NCBI GenBank assembly: GCA_030740135.1
Contig: JASLXW010000036.1
Coordinates: 7,998-15,290, forward strand
Direction of reading: 5' to 3'
Length of the DNA stretch: 7,293 nt
Source of the DNA: Nitrospinota bacterium
Lineage (GTDB): Bacteria > UBA8248 > JACPRG01
Made by a program: the position numbers and the translations under genes. This document shows, piece after piece, positions 1 to 6,691 of this stretch (the stretch's first letter is position 1; each line of letters opens with the position of its first letter). The notes beneath the pieces were generated by a model. It was not told the origin of the DNA. It searched no databases and worked only from the letters and a program-made list of their open reading frames with translations.

Positions 1-1
1 G

Positions 2-43
2 GACGGCAAAGCGATCATCCAGGACGGCAAGCTCGTCATCTGA
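2..43 (+). CDS. C-terminal end of an upstream gene, possibly an amidohydrolase (partial)
   Basis: Only the last 13 codons and the TGA stop lie in the window. The reading is DGKAIIQDGKLVI, a doubled DGK beta-strand motif. Many metal-dependent amidohydrolases (cytosine deaminase, dihydropyrimidinase and SsnA-like enzymes) end in a similar 'V-x-V-x-G-K-x-V-x-D-G-x-V' strand from the small beta-sandwich domain, so this family is the best guess. The stop is followed by a 49-base gap and then the iron-sulfur subunit gene on the same strand, which suits one operon. Thirteen residues cannot prove the family; the frame is supported by this motif and by the spacing to the next gene. Confidence 0.4.
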   Translation, partial: DGKAIIQDGKLVI

Positions 44-92
44 ATCTTCCGGCCGGGGGATCTCGCGCATCAGGCGCCGGGAAAGGTATGGG

Positions 93-566
93 ATGGAAAT
101 TCAAATCGAAGTCAACGGGTCTTTGGAGATTAGGGACGTTCCGCCGCACCTCACGCTGTTGAAGTTTCTTCGCACTGAGGTGAGCCTGACCGGGACGAAA
201 TACGGCTGCGGAAAAGGAGAGTGCGGGGCCTGCACGGTTCTGATCGATGGACGGTCCGTTTGTTCCTGCCTGATGCCGGTGGGCAAGGCCCACGGCCATT
301 CGGTGGTCACGGTGGAGGGTCTTGTCTCCGACGGCGTCCTGGACCCCGTGCAGGAGGCCTTCGTCCAGTGCGGGGCCTCACAGTGCGGATTCTGCACGCC
401 GGGCTTCGTGGTGTCGGCGAGAGCCCTTCTCAATCAAAACCCCCACCCAACGGATGATGAGATCCGGCGGGCCCTTGTGGGAAACATCTGCCGGTGCACC
501 GGCTACGCGAAAATCGTCGAGGCGGTCCGGGTCGCGGCGGAGAAGGGGGAGGGCGAAGCCCCATGA
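93..566 (+). CDS. Small [2Fe-2S] subunit of a xanthine dehydrogenase-family molybdenum hydroxylase
   Basis: This 157-residue protein is the electron-transfer subunit, passing electrons from the molybdenum site towards FAD. The N-terminal plant-ferredoxin-type domain (about 1-75) shows the Cys39-x4-Cys44-x2-Cys47-x11-Cys59 pattern within YGCGKGECGACTV and SCL. The C-terminal helical domain (about 80-150) has QCGFC (Cys98, Cys101) and CRCTGY (Cys133, Cys135), the ligands of the second [2Fe-2S] cluster next to the molybdopterin. Length and motif order match CoxS/XdhC/HcrC/PaoA-type subunits. There is no Tat leader of the PaoA kind, so a cytoplasmic enzyme is likely. The start at 93 has a purine-rich GGGAAAGG (79-86) six bases upstream; an ATG at 88 is in another frame. 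The stop overlaps the next start as ATGA (563-566), indicating translational coupling. Family assignment is very secure; the substrate is unknown. Confidence 0.96.
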   Translation: MEIQIEVNGSLEIRDVPPHLTLLKFLRTEVSLTGTKYGCGKGECGACTVLIDGRSVCSCLMPVGKAHGHSVVTVEGLVSDGVLDPVQEAFVQCGASQCGFCTPGFVVSARALLNQNPHPTDDEIRRALVGNICRCTGYAKIVEAVRVAAEKGEGEAP

Positions 567-3500
567 GCCACAAGACCTATTCCGTGGTCGGAAAGCGGCT
601 TCCGATGCTGGAAGGTCCGGGCAAGGCCACCGGGCGCGCCACTTACACGCACGACGTCGGATTGGCCGGCATGCTCCACGCCAAGATCCTCCGGAGTCCG
701 CATCCCCACGCCCTCATTCGGAGCATCTACACCACAGAGGCCGAGCAACTGCCCGGAGTCCACGCGGTGGTGACCGCCGCCGACACCCCGAAGAGACGAT
801 ATGTTCATCTCGGGGGTCCCGCATCCGACCGGTATCCCCTCGCGATTGAAAAGGTTCGTTTCATCGGTGAAGAGGTCGCGGCCGTCGCGGCCGAGAGCAA
901 GGAAATCGCGGAAAAGGCGGCTCGTCTCATCCAGGTGGACTATCGGGTCCTCCCTGGGGTCCATGATCCGTATCAGGCGATGAAGCCCACCGCGCCGGTC
1001 ATTCACAGCGAGTCGGCGCTTCCCGACGGGGTCTCGGAAGAGGAGGCCGCTTCCCAGGCGAACGCGCGGAACATCGCCTCGTGGCAGCGCGCGCACGCCG
1101 GGAATGCGGACGCAGGTCTCGAACAGGCGGACACCGTCTGCGAAGACGAATTCTATTTCGCTTCCCAGACGCACTGCTGCATGGAGACGAACTCTTGCGT
1201 GACCGACTGGGACGGCGACAGGCTCACGGTTTGGACTTCGACTCAGGCCCCCTATTTCATCCAGAAGGAGCTGTCCACCGTCCTCGACCTGCCGGAGGAG
1301 AAGGTGCGGATCATGGAGGTGGCGGTCGGCGGGGGATTCGGCGGCAAATCGAAGGTCTGTGAATGCGAGGCCGTTTGTGCGTTGCTCTCGATGAAGTCCG
1401 GCCGGCCCGTCAAGATCGTTCTCAGCCGGGCCGAGGAGTTTCAAACGACCAAGACCCGCCATCCCGCTCATATCCGTCTGCGGCAAGGGGCCACGCGAGA
1501 CGGAAGGCTGACGACCCGGGACCTGGAAGTCGTCATGGAGAACGGCGCGTACAACGCCACCGGGCCTTCGATCATGGGTTTCGGCGGAATGATCGCCGCG
1601 TCTCTCTATCGGATTGAACACTTCCGTTTCGACGGAAGGCTGGTCTACACCAACCGCCTTCCGGGCGGCCAGTTCAGGGGCTATGGAAGTCCCCAGGCCA
1701 CGTTCGCGATTGAATCGCAGATGGACATCCTGGCCGAGAAGCTGGGCATGGACCCGGCCGAATTCCGGCTGAAGAACCTCAACCGGCCGGGCGACACGAC
1801 CCTCTGCGGCTGGAAGATCACGACGTGCGGGTTCGAGGAATGTCTGCGCGGGACCCTGGAGGCCATCCGGTGGGAGGAGCGGCGGCGCAATCCGGAGCCG
1901 CACCACGGCGTCGGGATAGCGACGCTCATCCACTGTTCGGGCACGTATGTGTACGACGACGGCGACTACGCCAACGTGGGTCTCGAAATCGATGAAAACG
2001 GAAAGGCGCTTCTCCGAATCGGATCGGCGGATTCGGGGACCTGGCAGAACACCACCCTGGCCCAGATCGCCGCGGAGACGTTGGGGATCTCCCTTGGGGA
2101 CATCCGCGTGAAGAGCATGGACACCGACGAGACGCCACGGGATCTGGGTTCCTGGGCTTCGCGAATCTGCTTCGTCACGGGCAACGCCACGCGCCTCGCC
2201 GGCCTGGAAATCAGACGGAAAATTATTGACAAGGCCGCCGAGATGATCGAGGCCCCATCCGACGAGCTGACCATCGCCGACGGGCAGGTGTTCGTCCCGG
2301 GAGCGCCGACCCACAGGATTTCCATGGGGGACGTTTCACGCGAGCTCGGCGGCGTGCGGGTCCAGGAAAGATATCAGACACCCACGGAGCTGCTTGACCG
2401 CAAGACGGGCATGGGAAACATTTCCGCCGCGTACACCTTTGGAGTCCAAGCGGTCTATCTCCGCGTCGATCCGGAGACGGGCGGCGTCGAGCTTCTTAAC
2501 TTCGTGGCCTCGAACGATGTGGGACAGGTCATCAACCCCCTCGCGGTGGAAGGGCAGATCGAAGGGGGCGTCGGCCAGGGAGTCGGCGCGGCCTTTTCCG
2601 AGGAGCTGCTCTTCGAGGATGGAAGGATGATCAACCCGTCGTTCCTGGATTACGGCGTTCCCCGGGCGACGGAGGTGCCGGACATCCAATGTCTTGTGGT
2701 GGAGACCGACGATCCGGAGGGGCCGTTCGGCGCAAAGGGAGTCGGCGAGCCCGGCCTCGTGCCGACTTCCCCGGCGATTGCAAACGCCATCCATCACGCG
2801 ACCGGCGTCCGGATCAAGAGCCTGCCCATCACCCGCCGGAAGATCCTGGAGGGGTTGCGGGCCAAAGAGACTCGGCCGGGACGGAAGCCGGGCATTCGGG
2901 TCCACCCGAAGCGTCTTTGGATCGGCGCCGTGCGGAAGGCGTATCCCGGCGTCAAGCCGCTCCTCCAGCAGGTGAGCAGGGTGGTCGCGCCGGTCACACG
3001 CAAGATCGACGGCTTCAATTATGAGCGGGTGGGGGGCCTGCAGGAGGCCGTCCGTCTCCTGGCCCGAAAGCCCGGTCCAAGCAAGGTGATGGCGGGGGGG
3101 ACGGACCTGATGGCCGGCATCGAGCAGGGGATCTACCGGCCCGGGCTGGTTGTGGACATATCGGAGGTTCCGGAGCTTCGTCGGCAGGACGCGGACCGGA
3201 CGTTCATCCGGCTCGGCGCCGGATTGCGGCTCGATGAGCTGGAGTCCGTCGAAGAGCTCTCCGTGCACTACCCCTTCATCATCGATGCGGTCCGACAGGT
3301 GGCGACGCCTCAGATTCGGAACATGGCCACCCTGGGGGGAAACCTCTGCCAGGAAAAAAGGTGCTGGTTCTTCCGGAACGATTTCGAGTGTTACAAGCGG
3401 GGAGGCTGGTCTTGCCCCTGCTACGCGATCCTCGGGGACAACCGCAATCACGCGATCGTGGGCGCGCATCGGTGCCAGGCGGTGGCGCCCTCCGACCTGG

Positions 3501-3982
3501 CCACGGTCCTTGCCGCCTGTGACGCCTTGGTCGAGGTTTTCGGGGATGGAGGCCGCGCGCGCCGAATCCCCTTCGCCCGGTTTTACAAAGGACCAGGGGA
3601 GCCCGCCCTCAGGCCGAGCGAGATTGTCATCGGGGTTTTGCTTCAGATGCCGGCGAAGAAGCCGGTGACCCTTTACGAAAAAATTCGCTCGCGGGAAAGT
3701 GATTTCGCGACCGTCTCCGCCGCGGTGAGCGTCACGCTGGACAATGGGGGGCGCGTGACCGCCGCGGGCCTCGCCTTGGGGGGCGTGGGCTACAAGCCTT
3801 GGCGGGACCCCCGTGCCGACGACGCCATTGTGGGAACGAGGCTGGAAAACGACGCCGTGGATCGCGCCGTTCGGATTCTGATGAAAGACGCCTTTCCGCT
3901 TCGGGACAACGCTTACAAGGAGGATCTGGCGGCCGCGTTATTGAAGCGACTCGCGAGGCGGATCCGGGAGGGCGGTGTCTGA
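563..3982 (+). CDS. Fused molybdopterin-binding (large) and FAD-binding (medium) subunits of a molybdenum hydroxylase
   Basis: This 1139-residue protein combines two normally separate subunits. Residues 1-770 are the molybdenum catalytic subunit: an N-terminal 'a/b hammerhead' domain (VVGKRLPMLEG onwards), the pterin-contact motif GGGFGGK (256-262), FRGYGSPQ (371-378), and GAKGVGE (723-729), whose Glu729 is the expected catalytic base. The CODH-specific active-site loop with CSFR is absent, so it is not a form I CO dehydrogenase. Residues 771-815 form a basic linker. Residues 816-1139 are the FAD subunit, with AGGTDLM (844-850) and TLGGNL (923-928), and a cysteine-rich loop (Cys929, 934, 943, 951, 953, 971) like the [4Fe-4S] insertion of PaoB and 4-hydroxybenzoyl-CoA reductase beta. 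The frame is open from 494, but ATG 563 is chosen because it gives the ATGA overlap with the small-subunit stop and begins at the family N-terminus. Likely activity is hydroxylation of an aldehyde, aromatic or N-heterocyclic compound with water. The order Mo-then-FAD differs from the FeS-FAD-Mo order of eukaryotic xanthine dehydrogenase. No maturation factor is present in the window. Confidence 0.95.
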   Translation: MSHKTYSVVGKRLPMLEGPGKATGRATYTHDVGLAGMLHAKILRSPHPHALIRSIYTTEAEQLPGVHAVVTAADTPKRRYVHLGGPASDRYPLAIEKVRFIGEEVAAVAAESKEIAEKAARLIQVDYRVLPGVHDPYQAMKPTAPVIHSESALPDGVSEEEAASQANARNIASWQRAHAGNADAGLEQADTVCEDEFYFASQTHCCMETNSCVTDWDGDRLTVWTSTQAPYFIQKELSTVLDLPEEKVRIMEVAVGGGFGGKSKVCECEAVCALLSMKSGRPVKIVLSRAEEFQTTKTRHPAHIRLRQGATRDGRLTTRDLEVVMENGAYNATGPSIMGFGGMIAASLYRIEHFRFDGRLVYTNRLPGGQFRGYGSPQATFAIESQMDILAEKLGMDPAEFRLKNLNRPGDTTLCGWKITTCGFEECLRGTLEAIRWEERRRNPEPHHGVGIATLIHCSGTYVYDDGDYANVGLEIDENGKALLRIGSADSGTWQNTTLAQIAAETLGISLGDIRVKSMDTDETPRDLGSWASRICFVTGNATRLAGLEIRRKIIDKAAEMIEAPSDELTIADGQVFVPGAPTHRISMGDVSRELGGVRVQERYQTPTELLDRKTGMGNISAAYTFGVQAVYLRVDPETGGVELLNFVASNDVGQVINPLAVEGQIEGGVGQGVGAAFSEELLFEDGRMINPSFLDYGVPRATEVPDIQCLVVETDDPEGPFGAKGVGEPGLVPTSPAIANAIHHATGVRIKSLPITRRKILEGLRAKETRPGRKPGIRVHPKRLWIGAVRKAYPGVKPLLQQVSRVVAPVTRKIDGFNYERVGGLQEAVRLLARKPGPSKVMAGGTDLMAGIEQGIYRPGLVVDISEVPELRRQDADRTFIRLGAGLRLDELESVEELSVHYPFIIDAVRQVATPQIRNMATLGGNLCQEKRCWFFRNDFECYKRGGWSCPCYAILGDNRNHAIVGAHRCQAVAPSDLATVLAACDALVEVFGDGGRARRIPFARFYKGPGEPALRPSEIVIGVLLQMPAKKPVTLYEKIRSRESDFATVSAAVSVTLDNGGRVTAAGLALGGVGYKPWRDPRADDAIVGTRLENDAVDRAVRILMKDAFPLRDNAYKEDLAAALLKRLARRIREGGV

Positions 3983-4019
3983 CGACCCCCTCTTGCCTTT
4001 CGTTCCGGACTCCACGGGC

Positions 4020-4024
4020 AGGAG
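4020..4024 (+). promoter_or_regulatory. Ribosome binding site of the LLM oxidoreductase gene
   Basis: AGGAG lies nine bases before the ATG at 4034 and supports that start. The 51-base gap after the fused subunit contains no obvious hairpin-plus-T-run terminator, so the LLM gene is probably read through from the molybdenum hydroxylase genes. Confidence 0.6.
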
Positions 4025-4033
4025 AATATCTCC

Positions 4034-5026
4034 ATGCAACTGGGTCTGACCTTTATGGCCGTCGATCCCCCCGAGACCTTCGTCGAGATGGTCCGGTACG
4101 CCGAAGCGAACGGCTATGATTACATGTGGGTGTGCGACTCCTCGCTTCACGCGCGTTACGTGTACTGTTACCTGACGCTCCTTGCGGCGAATTCGAAGAA
4201 GCTGCGCTTCGGACCTAACTGCACCCATCCGCATACGCGGCATCCCGCCCTCAACTACAACGCCCTGTGCACCCTGGATGAAATCTCGGGAGGACGGGCC
4301 CTGATGAATCTGGGCGCGGGGGATCGGCCCGTCATGGAGCTGGGACTCAAGATCGCCAGGCTTCGGACAGTCCGCGAGATGGTCGAGATCGGGCGGCGGC
4401 TCCTGAAGGGCGAGACGCTGGATTTCGAGGGGGAGTCGTTCAGTCTTCACGAGGCCAAGATTTGTTATGCCCCCAGAGAAAATCTGCCCATCTACCTCAC
4501 CGTCACCAATCGGCGCATGTGCGAGTTGGCGGGCGAGCTGGCCGACGGGGTTCTTCTGGCTTGCGGCAGCGCGGTGGAAAACCTCAAGTTCGCCCTGGAC
4601 TGCGTCAAGAGAGGCGCGGAACGGGCGGGACGCTCCATGGAGGAGATTGACGTTGCGTGCCTTTTGTACACCTCTGTCCGGGACAGCCTCGGGGAGGCCC
4701 GGGAGGACACGCGCATCATCGCGTCTTGGTTCCCCCAATCCGCTCCCAAGTACGTGGAGATCTCGGGGTTCGGGTCCGACCTCACGGAGAAGGTGAAAGC
4801 GGCCTACTCGGGAGGGCATTTCCACGAGGCCGTCGAATCGGCGAAGCTTCTGCCCGAGGAATTCATCGACAAGTTCACCCTTTCCGGCCCGCCCGAATAT
4901 TGCGTGGACAAGATCAAGGAGTTGAAGGGATTGGGCCTCTCACATTTCGAAATCTTTCCGGTGGGCGAGGATCGCCGGCTGACGGCGAGGCGGTTCGCCG
5001 AGGAAGTGCGCCCCCATATCGGCTGA
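4034..5026 (+). CDS. LLM-class (luciferase-like) flavin/F420-dependent oxidoreductase, Mer-like
   Basis: This 330-residue protein has the full length of the bacterial luciferase-like TIM-barrel family and most resembles the branch containing 5,10-methylenetetrahydromethanopterin reductase (Mer) and related F420- or FMN-dependent enzymes. Visible family signatures are the first beta strand MQLGLTF, the AEANGYDYMWVCDS segment (23-36), the RHPALNYNALCTLDEISGGR segment (69-88), the glycine-rich MNLGAGD (91-97), and ELADGVLLACG (168-178) near the cofactor phosphate region. The C-terminus (RFAEEVRPHIG) looks like a natural family ending. It follows the molybdenum hydroxylase genes on the same strand after 51 bases, so a role in the same catabolic pathway is likely, as a reductase or monooxygenase on a related substrate. 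Whether it uses FMN or F420 cannot be told from sequence alone. Its stop codon lies directly against the truncated second LLM gene on the other strand. Confidence 0.9.
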   Translation: MQLGLTFMAVDPPETFVEMVRYAEANGYDYMWVCDSSLHARYVYCYLTLLAANSKKLRFGPNCTHPHTRHPALNYNALCTLDEISGGRALMNLGAGDRPVMELGLKIARLRTVREMVEIGRRLLKGETLDFEGESFSLHEAKICYAPRENLPIYLTVTNRRMCELAGELADGVLLACGSAVENLKFALDCVKRGAERAGRSMEEIDVACLLYTSVRDSLGEAREDTRIIASWFPQSAPKYVEISGFGSDLTEKVKAAYSGGHFHEAVESAKLLPEEFIDKFTLSGPPEYCVDKIKELKGLGLSHFEIFPVGEDRRLTARRFAEEVRPHIG

Positions 5027-5209
5027 CGCGAACGGATCGGGCAGGATGCCGTCCTCGTTACTGAAGTGGCGCTCGGCGATCCAGGCGGTGTCGTAGCCCA
5101 GGGCGTCCGCCTCCTGGATCTCGCGCGTGACCCGGGCGTGGACGTCGCGGTGCGGATAGGGCTCCGTCTCCGCATTCGGATGCGACGTGAACAGGATTCC
5201 GAACTTCAT
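4940..5209 (-). pseudogene. Truncated N-terminus of a second LLM-class oxidoreductase
   Basis: Reading leftwards from ATG 5209, the first 60 residues (MKFGILFTSHPN ... EADALGYDTAWIAERHFSNE ... GILPDPF) match the N-terminal barrel region of luciferase-like monooxygenases: a first beta strand, then the helix and strand ending in the AERHF segment that leads into the active site. Full-length relatives have about 330-400 residues. Here recognisable sequence ends at residue 60 (about 5030). The frame then runs 29 more codons across the antisense of the plus-strand LLM gene before a stop at 4940, and those codons show no family resemblance. The protein would lack almost the whole barrel and should be non-functional. 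The start is well supported by GGAGGA five bases upstream. It is not a copy of the plus-strand LLM N-terminus: the two first-60-residue stretches differ strongly. It is either a gene cut by a rearrangement or an assembly join. Confidence 0.75.
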
Positions 5210-5214
5210 GCGAT

Positions 5215-5220
5215 TCCTCC
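5215..5220 (-). promoter_or_regulatory. Ribosome binding site of the truncated LLM gene
   Basis: On the minus strand GGAGGA is followed by ATCGC and then ATG (5209). This near-perfect site shows that the LLM fragment starts at a true gene start and that it is the 3' part of that gene that is lost. The 62 bases between the M20 stop (5272) and this start include a run of eight Gs on the plus strand (5228-5235). Confidence 0.65.
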
Positions 5221-5271
5221 CGCCCTCGGGGGGGGTTACACACCCTCCGCCCTTCCAGTGAGCAGAGCCTC

Positions 5272-6560
5272 TCATTTGCCGGGGATCAGCCGGGCCCGCG
5301 TCTTCGAGCAGAGGTCGATGGCGGTCCGAACGTAGACTTCCGTCGCCCGCGCCATGTCCCGGACACTCTGGTGCTCCCCTTCGATCGGATCGAACCCGTA
5401 GCCTCCGGTGCGCAACCGCCCTCCCCCGCCGTAGTTGACCGCCGTGATGCCGTATCGATTGAACGTGCAGGCGTCGGAGATATAGGCCGAGCACTCGAGC
5501 TTCGCCGGCTTGCCGAACGCCGCCCGGTGGGCCCCTTCTGGAGGGCTTAGACGGCTGGATGGTCGTGGGGAATGTCGGTCCCCGGATTGGAGGAGTAGAT
5601 CTCCATGTCCACCTCCATGCCCGCGTCCTTGGCCCGGGCCTTTTTGATTACGTCCCGCAGCTCGTAGTACACCTCGATGGGCAGCACGTCCGGCGGCAGG
5701 CGGACGTCGATGCAGAGCTTGCACCGGACCGGCACCCGGACGGCCCGCCACCGCCAGCCCCCCTCGATGGCGCCGATGCTGACCGGGGGCTCGATCCCCT
5801 GATACACGTGGCGTTTGGAATAAGAGGGCATCCACTTCTTGATGGCGGCGATGACTTTTTGCATCTGGTCGATGGCGTTGACGGCCCGGTGCGCCCAGGC
5901 CGTGTGGGCCATGGTCCCGTACGTCGTGAACTGGATCCAGACGGAACCCATGTTCCCGGGGACGATCGTGAAGCCGGTCGGCTCGCCGATGATGCAAAAG
6001 TCGGCCACCCCCCCGTGGGAGACCAGGTATTTCGCCCCCGTGCCGTATCCCGCGTACCCGACCCCCTGGAACTCGTCGATGGGGGCCTTTTCGATCTCAC
6101 CGACAACGGCTGCGAGGACGATGTCCCCCTTGAGGCGGACCTTGGCCTCCTGAAGGACGTCGATCATCCCGAGGTAGCTGGCCAGGGCGTTCTTCATGTT
6201 GTTGATCCCGGCCCCGTAGAACCACTCCTCTCCCCCCGACTTCCTGACGATGGGGTTCGTCTTGTAGCCGGGGCCGCTGAGCTCTTTCTCCCTCCCGGAA
6301 TACGAAGAATCCGTGTGGCCGTTGAACATGAGGGCGATCCCCTCCCCCGTCCCTTCCCACCGTCCGAGGACGTTGTAGCGGTTCTCGGAGACCTCCTGGA
6401 CCTGCGTCCTGAGGCCGCGGCGCTCGAACTGTTCGGCCACGTACCGGCCCATCTCCTCTTCCTCGCCGGTCGGGCTCGCGATGGCCGTCATCTCCATCCC
6501 CAGCTTGGCCAGGGCCTTCGCGTCGATGGCCTGGAGGGCCTTTTCAACGGCTGCCTTCAT
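5272..6560 (-). pseudogene. M20-family metallohydrolase (ArgE/DapE/carboxypeptidase G2-like), interrupted by a stop and frame change
   Basis: M20 enzymes are zinc-dependent amidohydrolases that remove acyl, carbamoyl or aminoacyl groups. The first 337 residues (6560 to the TAA at 5547-5549) carry NGHTD (His82, Asp84), YGAGINNMK (115-123), GEIE (154-157), GEPT (192-195) and GTMAHT (215-220, His219 in the dimerisation lid). The conserved C-terminus continues in another frame for 88 residues (5538 to the stop at 5272): HRAAFGKPAKLECSAYISDA, the glycine-rich NYGGGG, and GEHQSV, whose His (5371-5373) is the expected last metal ligand. The whole span, about 429 codons, equals normal family length, so the two parts are one gene broken near 5532-5549. 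Start 6560 is chosen for its GGAGGA site; the frame is open further upstream but without family sequence. It sits between the LVIVD fragment and the LLM fragment on the same strand. Gene damage and sequencing error are both possible. Confidence 0.82.
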
Positions 6561-6567
6561 GCCTCTT

Positions 6568-6573
6568 TCCTCC
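6568..6573 (-). promoter_or_regulatory. Ribosome binding site deciding the M20 start
   Basis: GGAGGA on the minus strand lies seven bases before ATG 6560, which begins MKAAVEKAL. The reading frame is open back to 6695, but the extra 45 codons have no such site and no family resemblance, so 6560 is the better start. I see no convincing promoter in the 131-base gap to the LVIVD stop. Confidence 0.65.
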
Positions 6574-6691
6574 CGCCGATTCGTCACGGTCTTGCCGGGA
6601 TATCCACACAAGAATCGACTTTCGCGCGCGGTTGCCGAACGGATCCCCGGGGGATGCGCGCACGGGGATTCTCCGATCCGAAAAGAGGACC

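Noticed and set aside
503..2314. 603-codon open frame on the minus strand
   Set aside because: It lies wholly antisense to the well-conserved molybdopterin domain; its arginine- and proline-rich composition is a by-product of GC-rich codon bias and it shows no family motif.
563..2872. Form I CO dehydrogenase large subunit (CoxL)
   Set aside because: The active-site loop that carries CSFR in CoxL reads RLPGGQFRGYG here, and the FAD domain has the PaoB/HcrB-type cysteine loop, so a different substrate is expected.
2336..3469. 377-codon open frame on the minus strand
   Set aside because: Antisense shadow of the fused large/FAD subunit gene with no recognisable domain or ribosome binding site.
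3938..4825. 295-codon open frame on the minus strand
   Set aside because: Antisense to the complete LLM gene and without family signatures.
6599..6609. DnaA-box-like ATATCCACA
   Set aside because: A single imperfect copy without clustering or an AT-rich region does not indicate an origin.
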